NCBI GenBank assembly: GCA_019925095.2
Contig: CM034412.1
Span: 4,278,001-4,342,000, forward strand
Length of the DNA: 64,000 bases
Direction of reading: 5' to 3'
Origin: Dendrolimus kikuchii
Taxonomy: Eukaryota > Arthropoda > Insecta > Lepidoptera > Lasiocampidae
The notes beneath the pieces are model-generated. The model saw nothing but the letters and a program-made list of their open reading frames with translations. It had not been told where the DNA came from and did no database searches. The translations under genes were made by a program, and so were the position numbers. Each line of letters begins with the position of its first letter. The first letter of the stretch is position 1. Of the stretch, positions 20,149 through 30,914 are shown one piece after another.

Positions 20149-21021
20149 ATGTCAAAATGCTCTAAGGTCAAAAATCCGTGCAAAATATGTTTAGGACCTG
20201 TTACTCAGAAGAACGGTTTGAAATGCCAGGGCGTTTGCCAGAACTGGATACACTACGGTTGCTTAAACTACACTCCAGGAAGAATCAGCGATATAAAGAA
20301 GGGTATCATCAAAGTGACTTGCCCCTGTCCGGATTGCAAGACTACTTCTCCCAAAGAATTCAGGACAGATGCCCCATTCAGCTGCGACAATAGTATGTGT
20401 CCAGCAAATCGACCACCTCAGTGTCAAAATAACGAATGCCCAATAAACATGAGATTTCCAGAAAAAATGAATCAGACGTCTTACTCAAGGCCGTGTCCAT
20501 TAAACCGATGTGGGAAAGACTGTAAGCAGCACAGCAGTCCAATGTTGCATGAAAATCCGAAGCCGCAGTATCAACAACCTTGTGCCCCTAAGCCGCCCTG
20601 TCCTTTATTGCCTCAATGCCCTATTTGCCCTACACCTCCCTGTCCTTCTGATCATAAACAGGCAGCTAACTATAATCAGATAGTTCCAGTAGCTTCTATA
20701 TCTGATACCATATTAGACATGCACGCTTGTCCATCGGTATATACAAACACTTCATCAGATATACCAGGTGATATTGGTATCGCTTATGCAAGTATTGATA
20801 GTAATATGAATTCTGCATTAGTCTTCGAAGAGATGTGCACAGCCGTGGGACAGTTAACGAATCAGATAAATGAGTTGATGGGAAAAATGAGGCAAGTAAT
20901 CCTGGATAAACATGGTGGTTGTATACCGCAACCTCCAAGGACTAATTGCTCTCAAAAAGGCCCTAGGTCTCTATGTCCCAAGCCGTGCTATTGTCCAGGG
21001 AATCCTTCTAGAAGAAAATAG
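20149..21021 (+). CDS. PHD-like zinc-finger protein, paralogue 2
   Basis: One uninterrupted 290-codon frame. The N-terminus MSKCSKVKNPCKICLGPVTQ aligns with paralogue 1 through the same C4HC3-type pattern (GLKCQGVCQNWIHYGCLNYT; CPCPDC). A Cys/Pro-rich middle follows (PCPLLPQCPICPTPPCP). The C-terminus VFEEMCTAVGQLTNQINELM matches the exon-2 helix of paralogue 1, so the two genes are colinear along their whole length. Unlike paralogue 1 there is no intron before the helix. An AATAAA lies at about 21090, 69 bases past the stop. Tandem same-strand arrangement indicates local duplication. Cellular role unknown; nuclear or chromatin function is only a guess from the finger type. Confidence 0.78.
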   Translation: MSKCSKVKNPCKICLGPVTQKNGLKCQGVCQNWIHYGCLNYTPGRISDIKKGIIKVTCPCPDCKTTSPKEFRTDAPFSCDNSMCPANRPPQCQNNECPINMRFPEKMNQTSYSRPCPLNRCGKDCKQHSSPMLHENPKPQYQQPCAPKPPCPLLPQCPICPTPPCPSDHKQAANYNQIVPVASISDTILDMHACPSVYTNTSSDIPGDIGIAYASIDSNMNSALVFEEMCTAVGQLTNQINELMGKMRQVILDKHGGCIPQPPRTNCSQKGPRSLCPKPCYCPGNPSRRK

Positions 21022-22850
21022 TTACAATTTATCCAAATACATTTAAGAAAATTAATATTATTGTTTGTTTATTGAATTATCATTAGAGAAATAAATTTAA
21101 GCTATTAACAACGTCGCGCACGTCGCAATGTAAGAATTTTCGTAAATAAACCTCTTCATCATTCATGACAGATTGTTCTCATTTTACAAATAATAACATT
21201 TGTAGATTTATAAATCACTCAGGGAGCTTAAAGGACGAATAACTTTAACATTCAATACTAGCTTTTACCTGCGACAATCCCGCAATAATGTAGATTTTCT
21301 AAATCCATTCAATTATTTTGCCATACATCCCGAATAACAATTTACAACATTTGGATATGGTACGTATATATACATACCCAACAAATCATAACTTATGACA
21401 CATCAGCCGAAATTACGTGGTGTTCTGCGTAGTCTTCCGAATTTTCCGCCTAGCGGCTCCGTGAGGACTCATTCAATGTATTTGAACAGTAATCAATACA
21501 ACATGCGATGAATTACGCGACTAAAAGTTCATTGGGTACTTAAAAAGCACTGCGAGTGTATTTAGCCGAATATTCAGCGATGTACTTTCGACAGGTGCAA
21601 CGCTGGCCTTAGTTACTCATAGTACGTACAGCCCGATAACATATTCAGTATTGTCCAACTGTAATTGGCAATCAGAGTATTCCAAGTTTCGCTCCAGAGT
21701 CCAATATTACATGCATATTAACCTCCAAACTTAATCTAAACTAATATTTTGATCCTTTGATAATCTACACTCGGTCCACTGATTCGTATCAGATGTAAAT
21801 GTATTCGTTGAGATTAGTTTGACGATCCAACTGGGTTATGTGGACTTCATTCTGGGTACTTTATTATTACGATGCTGGTAATCAGGTAGATGGCCCTTTG
21901 GAGGTCTTCAGGTAGAAATAAAATATTGTTGTATATTTATAAAAAATAAAAAAAACTCAAGAACAGTGGATGGCAGAACAATCAGATCAATCTTTGCACC
22001 CGATTTATCATATGGGAAGGAAAATCAAGCCACTTAATCATCTTCCAACCTTAATCTCCCGAAACTGCAGTTGTCCCAATGCGGCAAGCCTGGAGACGTC
22101 TGGCAGCGGTCGTCGAGAATCAGTTGGTTGCACACAGTGGTATTAATGAGTCTTTGTCACATAAAAATATGGCGGTTAAATTATTGAAAATTAGCACAAA
22201 TGGCTGCGGAGCGGGTCGGTCGTCTGCGCGGGATCGGATAGGCTATACGACTTATTGTCGTGGGGCGATGGCGCGGCGGTGTCCCTCCAGTGTAATCGCG
22301 TGACGACGCAACATCGTTGACTAATAAGCCTCCTTAGAAGGGCACAGATCGGAAGATGTCGGCGTGACTGATTTTATTTTGAGCATATAATCAAACGAAT
22401 GAACCAATCGAAATAATTGGCCTAAACAGTTACTATGGTAAAAGTTATCAAATGGCACAAAAACGTTTTCTAGGACTACTTCACAATCTAGTGTGCAATC
22501 ATTATAAATTACTATAATCGTACTCAATAAAGTTTTATTTCATTGAATACCTATTTTTATGTCTTTATAGCTAATAGAATATAAGAGACGAAATAGACTT
22601 TTTTTTCTTTCGCCTTCTCCCAACTATTTGTGATCGACACAATATGTCTTTTCCTTCCACACTCCTTCCTCTATTCTGTAATACATCGTCTGTGACACAA
22701 CAAATTACCATATCATTCTTCACACAATCCATCCATGTTTTTTGGTCTACCTTTACCTTGAAACCGCGAGAGGTAGAGGTTAAATAATACTTCAGATCGC
22801 AGAGAGTAGTATTCAGTGTCGAGTGCTGATGACAACTGAAGTGAATTTAT
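21022..22850. other. Intergenic stretch, no gene recognised
   Basis: AT-rich sequence. A GC-rich patch at about 22200-22300 has an open frame with no recognisable product. A ~45-bp segment near 21890-21935 (GGAGGTCTTCAGGTAGAAAT) recurs inverted at 28241-28287, so part of this is an old repeat. Confidence 0.4.
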
Positions 22851-22854
22851 TTTT

Positions 22855-22990
22855 TGTGCGGGATGCAGCTGAATAGCCGCAGATGGCTGTTTCAGCGATA
22901 CTGGGTTTGATGGGCTTCCCGACTCAGCCCGGATGCAACGCTTTCAAGGAGGCATCTTCTGTGAGGTTCGACCTCTGCGAGGAGAGTGAC
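22855..22990 (-). mobile_element. Family D retroposon fragment
   Basis: GCAGCTGAATAGCCGCAGAT, GGGCTTCCCGACTC and TGTGAGGTTCGACCTC match the family D copy at 2375..2875, with internal deletions. Confidence 0.5.
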
Positions 22991-23154
22991 TCTATCGGAT
23001 TAACAATTGAGTTTATTTGGAAATTGTAACCGGTATATATAAATATTAACATGACGGACAGCTAGTGCAATACACAGCACAATGTGTGAGCGAAACGAAT
23101 GATGTCCGAGCGAGATAGAGCAACCACTAATATGGGCGCTCCCGCGTCGCGCTA

Positions 23155-24000
23155 GTCAAGTACCGCCCTATTCACCAGCGACCCCAGCAGACACAGAATT
23201 TGCAGACAGCTCAACGCCGTTGTCAAAGTACTAGGCGACTGGTTTCGTAGATGGCGGATTGAGATGAATCCCGAGAAGAGTGCAGCCATCATGTTCACAG
23301 GTCTCTCGCCCAATACCCGTCCCACCAAACAACTTATGCTCATCAAGCTATTCGACCGAGTTATCCTTTGGGTTAACGAAGTCTAATATCTTGGTATAAC
23401 CCGTGATAGAGGCTTATACTTCCACAAGCACACCAGAGTGGTCGGGAATAGAGCATACTGGATCCTCGGCCGACTCTAATCCTTGATAAGCAAGAAAAGT
23501 AAGATGAGCCTTAGAAATAAGGTGAATCTATACAAAACTTGCATCCTCTCCGTCATGACCTATGCAAGTGTGGTATTCGCCCACGCCAGTGATACCAACA
23601 TCTGGAAATTGCAAAGAATCCAGAACTACTTTCTGCGTACTGCAGTCCACGCTCCGTGTTACATGCGGCTCGCTGACGTGCATCGCTATCTGGAGCTTCC
23701 CTCCATCAAAGATTATCTAATGTTGCTCTCGTGAAGATTCTGTAACCGATCCCCATCATCCGAACCCTCTGGTAACGGAAATGGTCAAATACAAACCCAT
23801 CCTGAACGCTCCCGCGAGAAAACATCGTCTTCACAATGTACTCATTGCTAAGCCAGATAAAATCTCCCAACTCCTCGCGATAATGAACCCCTCGAGGCTC
23901 AGAACATCAGCCTGGCATAACAGACGCTGACAAAACAGACGCCGGATAGCTCTCAGCTCGGATCCTCTCACACAAAGTTAAGACTCACCAATCCCACCCA
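23155..24000 (+). mobile_element. Jockey-type LINE reverse transcriptase fragment
   Basis: Across three stops in one frame the plus strand encodes LGDWFRRWRIEMNPEKSAA, FDRVILWVNEV*YLGIT, MSLRNKVNLYKTCILSVM and LQRIQNYFLRTAV, the thumb and post-RT region of Jockey-clade elements. The frame decays after the ELPSIKDYL segment. It lies between two family D copies of opposite orientation (22855 and 24045). The element is inactive. Confidence 0.75.
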
Positions 24001-24044
24001 GTCATTACAGACACAAGTAGCCATACACAATTAGCTTAGGCGTG

Positions 24045-24390
24045 TTGCTGGAGAGTTTCTTCCGCCGCTTCTTCTCCTCCAGCTATAACACGTTGCGAAG
24101 CGGTAGTAAAGATAGACTAGGATCGGCTCCGCTGGAGGAGTCGATAACGAGTCCCTATTATATAAACACTTCAACCTGTTGGCTTAGCTCGTTCAGCCTT
24201 TTACGGCTAAATCCTATAGAGTCAATCCCCCTACAGCGGTCGAGCCGAGATCGAACCTCACAGGAGGTGCTTCCTCGAGCGCGCTGCTTCCGGATTGAAC
24301 GCCTCCGCTCCCACGGAGTCGGGAAGCCCCCAAAGTCCGGTATCGCTGAAACAGCCATCTGCGGCTATTTAGCTGGATCCTGTAAAAAAA
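24045..24390 (+). mobile_element. Family D retroposon, plus-strand copy
   Basis: Runs from TTTCTTCCGCCGCTTCTTCT to AGCTGGATCCTGTAAAAAAAAA, ending in poly(A). It is the reverse complement of the copy at 2375..2875 over about 340 bp. The 135-codon open frame through it is a by-product of the GC-rich repeat and not a gene. Confidence 0.6.
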
Positions 24391-24672
24391 AAGCGCTAGT
24401 CAACTGTTCATTGTCCACTGCATTGAATAAATGTGTGCAGCTCCCATAACCTGTCCATAAAATTCGTCGGTGGCGAGAACATATTGCCACCGCTCCAACC
24501 AATGAGTTTTGCTTAAACAAACAAAGTAAATGGCGGCCGCCCTGTGAAGTGTGTTAGTGAAGCTAATGTTTAATTAAAAGCGATTTCTGTATATTTTTTT
24601 GGTACCAAGCGAAAACGTTTTGGCGACGAGGAGTTTGGGTTAGTCCATATAATCATATTTAATGTTTATTAG

Positions 24673-25339
24673 TAGACATCGGATTATATGCACTATCAAA
24701 ATGGCAAAATATGCATGCAAATATGCACTAAAATGGGGCGAAATATGCACAATCAATAAATAATTTATTATTAGATTAATTAGAATTTAAGTTTATTTTC
24801 ACATTATATTGATATATTAAACATATCTTAATATTAGTTATAAATTATTATTATAATACTTTACTTATTATAATTCTTGTGACAGTAAACAATAACATAT
24901 GTTTTCAGGTTTTCTGCAGCAAATTTGTGACGTTTGTCACTTAATATAATTTATAGGCTGAAAATGACCTTTCGACGTCAACTGACGTCACCGGACAGAA
25001 CTTGAAGTCTGGCGCCATTTCTGCAGAGACTTCTTCAGGTAGAGTTTGTCCGGTGCCGTTGATAAATGCGGCAATTTTCTTTATTCGTTCGAGACTGGGG
25101 TTTTTATACAAAACTGCATTTAATTTGCCACAAACCTGCGATAGTGAGCTCGCAAGGGCGTTACACTATTCAATAATTTTTTCGTCGTGTCGTCGGCATA
25201 ATACAAGACGCCTAACAAGTATAACTACCGAAATAAGCGCTGTCAATGAAAAAGTACCAAAATATGCAATAACGTTATAAAAATAGATTTATATGCATTG
25301 GCATATGCAAACATGCAAATGCATATAATCCGATCTCTA
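24673..25339 (-). mobile_element. Non-autonomous hAT element
   Basis: The 667-bp element has terminal inverted repeats starting TAGACATCGGATTATATGCA (left) and, reversed, TAGAGATCGGATTATATGCA (right), a 1-base difference in 20. It is flanked by a perfect 8-bp duplication TTTATTAG (24665-24672 and 25340-25347). TAGNG-type ends and 8-bp duplications define hAT transposons. ATATGCA motifs are repeated near both ends, a likely transposase-binding array. The interior holds a decayed transposase tail. Confidence 0.85.
24870..25155 (-). pseudogene. hAT transposase C-terminal dimerisation domain, decayed
   Basis: Reading the minus strand from 25153 gives SSLSQVCGKLNAVLYKNP, EVSAEMAPDFKFC and PVTSVDVERSFSAYKLY, then a stop. 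In another frame LSDKRHKFAAENLKTYVIVY continues the domain. The ERSFS motif followed by a DKRH...ENL helix is the hAT family C-terminal (hATC) signature. The frameshift and missing upstream domains show it is not functional. No start codon remains. Confidence 0.8.
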
Positions 25340-25479
25340 TTTATTAGTATGTGAAAATTACACGGCAACTGAAGACAACAAAATTAAATTATTGCCTTGA
25401 TACAACCAGCATCTATTATCTTCAGTGGCTTCGCATATACGTATTATTCAGGTTTTCCCTTCGGATTCCACACACCACA

Positions 25480-25630
25480 CACATCTAGTGGAACTCACTG
25501 CCGGAGTCTATTTTTCCCGAAACCTACAACTTGGGGTCTTCAAGTCTCGTGTGAATAGGTACCTTCTAGGTAAGCGTGCTCGATCCTAGACCATATCTCC
25601 GCTCAAATCGAGCGAGATAATGGTCAAACG
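25480..25630 (+). mobile_element. CR1-type LINE 3' fragment
   Basis: The plus strand encodes LPESIFPETYNLGVFKSRV and NRYLLGKRARS, the same terminal segment as in the fragment at 3080..3600. Confidence 0.55.
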
Positions 25631-25639
25631 CGAACCTAT

Positions 25640-26150
25640 ACGGAATAAAAAAAAAAACATTTTGACGAAATAGAGTTACCAACCATAAAAGCTTTGACTA
25701 TTATTTCTTATACTAGGATAAGCCCTCGACTTCGTCCACGCTTGACTTGAAATTCCCGCGGGATTAACGGGACATAATGTATACAATGGCAGCATTTGAA
25801 AAAGAATGTAAGCTATTCTTTTAGTTGGAAACTGTGTTGGAATAAAGTAATTTGTATGCATTCTGCAACTTCAAACCGCTTCTGAGAAAATTCCCGCGAG
25901 ATTCCCGGTGAAAAAATCACACATTTTATTACATTAAATTTACTGTCGATCAACAATAAAATCACACTGGAATTACAAACTCTTTTTTAAACTGGCCATT
26001 TTATATCCTTCCAAGAAAAAAAACCCCCGGGTTCCCGGGGTATAGAGTAGCGTAGATTTTAAGTCTCAGAATTTGCCATCGGTTAGTGAAAACTGGAGGG
26101 TTAAAAAGTTGCAAAAAGTACATGACGTGATTAAAGGACAACCCCTAAAA
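25640..26150. other. Old repeat sequence, no gene
   Basis: Includes a reversed lepidopteran repeat end near 25712 (CTAGGATAAGCCCTCGACTTC) and CCCGCGGGATT / CCCGCGAGATT motifs seen in related short repeats near 4690 and 57490. No coding frame. Confidence 0.35.
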
Positions 26151-26154
26151 GAGG

Positions 26155-26270
26155 TGTATATTTGAAACTAACGGGAATCGAAACCAGGACTTTATGTTCT
26201 AAATAGTTCTAATGAACCAAGCGGACAATCCAAAATTCAATCCACTAGACCAAAGAGGTAGTTACGTCAG
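26155..26270 (-). mobile_element. tRNA-like SINE or tRNA pseudogene
   Basis: On the minus strand TTTGGTCTAGTGG resembles an A box and CTGGTTTCGATTCCCG a B box. The spacing between them (about 60 bases) is too long for a canonical tRNA without a variable-arm insert and no acceptor stem pairs cleanly. Confidence 0.45.
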
Positions 26271-26769
26271 CTTCTGAGATAGATGCAATAAATGGATTCG
26301 AAATTTTATCGAAGCAAAGCGGATTAATGTAAATCGTCCTTAATAATCCGTAAATGTGTCCATTCTTTTTCGCAAAAAACCTGAGCAAAAGTTCAGGTAC
26401 GTAAGTCTTTAGGGAGTTGAAATGACTAAGCATTTTATTTGAAGCTCTCGTCATTCTGCTTAGAAAAAGCCATCCCTTGAGAATTATCTGAAACGTATTG
26501 AATTCGTGATAAGAATTATTTATTACTAGCTACGTCCGTGACATCATCTACTTTTGCTTTAAAAATTCTCAATATGAATACAAGTGTCAATGACGTCTGC
26601 CCTAACGCCCGGCTTTAGGTTGCGCAACCGATGATGACGTGTGTCAGCAACAACAGCATCCTGAAGAGAATAGCTGATAAACTCGACTGCCCTCTGATTT
26701 GGTAATTTATCAAGGGTATTTGTCATTTAATACTTTAGATCAAAAATTAAGTTCGAGACATCTAAGAAT

Positions 26770-26880
26770 TACAACATGCCTCTTTTATAAAATGCCCTCT
26801 TTATGACATGCCCCCTTTATGACATACCCCCTTTATAACATACATATATTTTTTAATGCTACTGAGCCGCGGGCAGAAGC
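26770..26880 (+). repeat. Minisatellite plus repeat terminus
   Basis: Three to four imperfect copies of an ~18-bp unit (TGCCCCCTTTATGACAT-like) at 26776-26846 are followed by GCCGCGGGCAGAAGCTAG|T, a Helitron-like terminus. Confidence 0.5.
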
Positions 26881-27055
26881 TAGTTTTTAATAAAGAATTA
26901 AATCTTAGTACAGGTTGGCAACGTAAAATAGAAAATAATAGGGGCACCACTTTCGCAAATTTGTCTGAATTCTAGTAACTCCATTATTATACCATGAGTA
27001 AATTTACTAATTATTAGTTATTTTATTTTTTCTTAAGTTTTCGCGACTTGTATAC

Positions 27056-27300
27056 ATAATAAAACTACGTTTTTACGGTTTTAAGCGCGGTAATTTTATT
27101 TGATTTTGGTTTTTCCGACGTTTCGGCCACTTTTCAGCGGCCGTGATCACGGAAGACAAAGATGTCAAGTGTCAACGAGTATTGTTAAAGTTTTATATAG
27201 CCTACCGCCAACTTATTAATTATTAGTGGCCGAAACGTCGGAAAAACCAAAATCAAATAAAATTACCGCTCTTAAAACCGTAAAAACGTAGTTTTATTAT
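27056..27300. repeat. Near-perfect palindromic element, family K
   Basis: Arms 27056..27130 and 27226..27300 are 75-bp inverted copies with one mismatch, starting ATAATAAAACTACG and reaching CCGACGTTTCGGCCAC at the loop. Single, non-inverted versions of the same sequence occur at 46480..46690 and 63714..63935 (and a scrap at 5090-5130), so this is an inverted duplication of a known repeat unit. Confidence 0.8.
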
Positions 27301-27309
27301 TTTATTTTA

Positions 27310-28540
27310 TTTATATATATTTAACAAGGAAAACATTGTGCAAGTATCAATTTGGTTTATTTACGATATACGCATTTTGTCAACATGTCCTATAATATTT
27401 ACTTTAATAATAATGACCACAATTTTGCAATCAAGAGATTTTAGACCTTCTCATAATTAACAGCACAATTTTTTGATTACAAGAAGCTAAACGAACCATT
27501 ACGAATCTGTCATATCGGCGGTTCTTTGGTAACTTATATTGAATTCTGATAAATACATTATTGTTGCAAATCCTAGACATCCATGGTAAACTTTAAAAAT
27601 CACTGCTCATGTGAAACTTAGTATTTTTACGGTGTTATGATTCTTACAGAAGCCTACGTACTTGGACTAATTCAATATGAATAAGACCGTTATTTATAAT
27701 GGATGTTAGACTTGGATCAATGTTAAATTTAAGTTCATAAGACGTCGATACGGTGTTATGGTTGCTGAGGGCTTGTTATATGACGAGGTGATATAGGAAA
27801 TCATTAAACACAGTACTTATCACTAATTATAATGCATTCCGATCAGTTTACATGTACTTTTTATGTTACGAATACAACAATAACATTGTTTTATCAAGAC
27901 CCTTGTGTGCAGCTGTCAAATAAAGGTATTGAACTCTGGTGTTGTCTAAAATGGCCGTCCTAGTGTTGTCAGTACCAAAAATCAATAGTTACGTTCGAAG
28001 AACGCCACAACAACATGGATAAATTCGCTTTGTTTTTATTATATTAACACTGACTACAGTATAAGAGAATGTAGCCACAGACGTCCGATCACCACGGCGG
28101 CCTTTCGCAAATGATTGGCAATTGCGCTTATTATTATGAAATCTGATATTTCCTTTAGCAGCTAAATGTGTGCTGTATTATAAAATATTAATCGGCATTT
28201 TTACTAAATAAATAGGCAATCCTGAACTGCAATTCCAACACACAACAGTATTTTACATTTCTACCTGAAGACCTCTAAAGTAGTACAAGCAGACTTCTTA
28301 AAGAGAATGTTACCAGAGAACAAGAAAAAGTTCGCTTTCTAAACATTATGATCAAATTATGATCTGCTTCGATACCTATCTCAATATAATAATATCAGTC
28401 TTATGTTAAGAATATTTGCACTTATTTAGATAAATTTAATGGCAAATATTTGCATGACAATGGCAAATAAAGTTATATAAATCATTTTTAGAAAAAAATA
28501 CATTATCACAATTTTAAATATGACTAGATATGTATATTAT
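27310..28540. other. Intergenic stretch, no gene recognised
   Basis: AT-rich sequence without convincing frames. The only shared feature is the ~45-bp segment at 28241-28287, inverted relative to 21890-21935. Confidence 0.4.
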
Positions 28541-28544
28541 TTAA

Positions 28545-29750
28545 CACGTTCGCGCGCGGTAACGGCTATGACAGTTTTTTTTTCATTTCAAATATTGACA
28601 GCACGGTTATTGCCGTAAGTTTTCAAATTCTTCATTTGGTCAGTACGGCTTAAGCAGTTAAATTTCTATGAGATATTTATACAACACATTTCCACTGGCA
28701 TTCTGTGTAAGGGATAGACAAGCGTACTGTCAAAATGCAATGCGCTAGGCGGGATTGAATCGTGACCGGTATATGACATGAGTGAGTGTGCACATAGATG
28801 CACTACGGCTATCACCGTTGCGTTTGTACGTGTATTATTACTTCGACGCGCGAGTCAGTGCCGCGCGGGAAGCCATGTTAGCAGTGCATGTTTGTTTAGC
28901 GCTCCACGATAGAAAGTGAGTATAAAAATACTTCTTTGGTGTACTGTATTTAGAAAATCTTGATTTATTATTGTAATATAACAATTGTATTTGTAATAAA
29001 ATAACTTCAAACAATATATTGACCTAATTATGAATAAATTATCTATATAATTCGGATAATGTAAATATTTCTTTTTGTTTTAGATGAGTAGAAAAAAGCT
29101 AACAGATAGTGACCTCATGAGGCATTTTATAGATGATGTGTCTACTCCAGAGTTGACTCCAGAACGAGACCCATACAGTGATGACGGCGAATTTGGATCA
29201 GACCAAGAATTTGAACCGAATTATGACGACACACAGATAGTGAGCCTGCAAAATCAAGGAAACTTCAAAGAAATATGATGAGAAGGCAGTTCAGCGGATC
29301 AGATATAAATGCAAGGGATGTCGAGAAAAAAACCCCCTTATGCCCCACATGTTTTGAGGAATGGCACACAAGCTATGCTAAGTTAGGAAATGCCTAGAAA
29401 ATTGTAGGTATTTCTCATTTTTTATCTTTTTACGTTGATTTGTATACAAAGAGTTAATTTTTTTAATTAGTTTTGTTTTATTTTATTTTATAAATAAGAA
29501 CTGAAGTAAGTTCCTAATAATGACTAGACTGTGATTTATAATAAGATTTAAATTTATAATATTGATTCAATAAATATTTTCTACGAATACAGACTTTTAT
29601 TTTTTATACTGCTATTACCGTACTGGTGTACTACAATACATATTATAACATGTTACACGGCAGTACGGTTATAACAGTGCTTCTAAAATGTATGGAAATT
29701 TTTAATGATTTTCGGTACATTGTTGAGTAAAATTACCGCGCACGAACGTG
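28545..29750 (+). mobile_element. Internally deleted piggyBac-like transposon
   Basis: The 1206-bp element sits between TTAA duplications (28541-28544 and 29751-29754), the piggyBac target. Its terminal repeats are CACGTTCGCGCGCGGTAA (left) and the complement of TTACCGCGCACGAACGTG (right), 17 of 18 matching. GCACGGTTATTGCCGTA-like motifs recur subterminally. An intron-like GTGAGTATA (28917) and TGTTTTAG (29083) bracket the 5' leader of the remnant transposase. Confidence 0.88.
29084..29393 (+). pseudogene. piggyBac-like transposase remnant
   Basis: The first 64 codons (MSRKKLTDSDLMRHFIDD, then an acidic stretch ending EFEPNYDDTQ) are an acidic piggyBac-type N-terminus. About 40 bases on, CKGCREK appears and, in a shifted frame, TPLCPTCFEEWHTSYAKLG, the Cys/His-rich C-terminal finger of piggyBac transposases. 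The whole catalytic core (DDD) is missing, and the frame shifts at an A-run near 29321. It cannot encode active transposase. Confidence 0.78.
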
Positions 29751-30049
29751 TTAATGATGCATTATATAACATTTTGACATCCGAATTATTCCGTTTCTAT
29801 AATCAGAGAAACGTTTTTTTGTTGCGAAGCTGGTAAAGAGGCTGGCGTTGCTAAGACATTCAAAGTACGATGCCATTGCGGTAGTGTCAAAAGTTCATAT
29901 TCTAATAAAACCGTAACATGTTCTCGATATCGTAGCGGTTGAATAATAATAAAAAAATGTGTGTTATGTGCAGTTCACACGATGTAGAAGTGGAATAAAG
30001 TGTGACAAGGGGTGGGAGGATTCTAAATTTCGTGACGTCACATTTCATC

Positions 30050-30365
30050 CCTATTAATATTATAAATGTAAAAGTAACTCTTGTCTGTCTATTTGTCCGT
30101 CCGTCTGTTCCGTTGTCACGGAAAAACTGCTGGACCGATTTGGCTGAAACTCGGTCTATATATATTTTCGATGCCGAGGATGAACATGGGATACTTTTTA
30201 TACCGTAAATAGGATAGTTTTCGGGATGGAAAGATATTTGTCTCTCTGTTTGTTATGCTTTTACGAAAAAACTACTCGATCGATTTCACTGAAATTTAGT
30301 ATATATGTAATTTTAATGTCAAGGGTGGACAAGGGATACTTTTTATCCTGGATAATAGGATAGAT
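30050..30365 (+). repeat. Lepidopteran TAATATTATAAATG-type repeat
   Basis: Starts TAATATTATAAATGTAAAAG, continues CTTGTCTGTCTATTTGTCCG and AAAACTGCTGGACCGATTTG. The second half (30240-30365) repeats the first half's plan: TTTACGAAAAAACTACTCGATCG. So it is either a partial duplication or two adjacent copies. Confidence 0.5.
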
Positions 30366-30409
30366 TTTGGGATATAATTGTGTAAAGGTTATTCCAAAAA
30401 TTAGGATAG

Positions 30410-30597
30410 GTTTTTGTAATTTGCCATTTTGGTTATTCTGTTCACTGATCATTTTGGTCAATTTGGCCATTTTGTTCAATTTGGTCAATTTGATCACTTT
30501 GGTCATTTTGGTAATTTTGGTCAATTTGATTATTTTTGTCATTTTGGTCATTTTAGTCCTTTTTGTCAATTTGCTCATTTGGGTCATTTAGGTCAGA
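30410..30597 (+). repeat. Minisatellite of TTGGTCATT-type 9-mers
   Basis: About 20 imperfect copies of TTTGGTCAN (TTGGTCATT, TTGGTCAAT and TTGATCACT variants). Because the unit is 9 bp, both strands remain open; the reverse frame reads as repeated K-(M/L/I)-T-K. This is a repeat artefact, not a gene. Confidence 0.85.
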
Positions 30598-30599
30598 TT

Positions 30600-30803
30600 T
30601 TTTAACAGTGGTCAGATGAAACGGAACTCGATTTTATTTTGAGGAATTCCTTGCTATATCTTCGGAATCTAAAGTCCAATAAAATTAAAATTTATATAAA
30701 AGTATTCTGAAAGTGTACTAAATCCAACGCTAAAAAATTCAAAATTGATTCAGAAATAAAAAGTTATCGCTGAACATACACAACAAAAAAATATAATTAC
30801 ACA
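30600..30803 (+). repeat. Family F repeat
   Basis: Related to 12480..12735: TTGATTCAGAAATAAAAAGT, then the AGAACCTCC end that merges into the hairpin at 30804. Confidence 0.45.
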
Positions 30804-30909
30804 AAAGATTTAGAACCTCCTTTTTTTGAAGACGGTTAACAAAATCAAATAAATATATATATATTTGATTTTGTTAACCGTCTTTAAAAAAAGGAGGTTC
30901 TAAATCTTT
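30804..30909. repeat. Near-perfect hairpin
   Basis: Arms 30804..30851 and 30862..30909, 48 bp each with one mismatch, around a 10-base AT loop. Each arm is the CCTCCTTTTTTTGAAGACGG terminus of family F, so this is a head-to-head junction of two repeat ends. Confidence 0.82.
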
Positions 30910-30910
30910 A

Positions 30911-30914
<4 letters not shown>

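Noticed and set aside
22079..22303. 74-codon frame in a GC-rich patch
   Set aside because: No recognisable domain, no splice signals forming a gene, and composition alone explains the long frame.
24042..24449. 135-codon frame and its 66-codon reverse partner
   Set aside because: Entirely inside family D; the same sequence is non-coding repeat at 2375..2875.
25002..25280. 92-codon plus-strand frame
   Set aside because: Antisense shadow of the hAT C-terminal domain on the minus strand.
26776..26850. CRISPR-like short repeats
   Set aside because: Imperfect contiguous ~18-bp units without spacers; a minisatellite in an insect genome.
30261..30587. 108-codon minus-strand frame rich in Lys-Thr repeats
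   Set aside because: Produced by a 9-bp minisatellite whose length is a multiple of three, so frames stay open by default.
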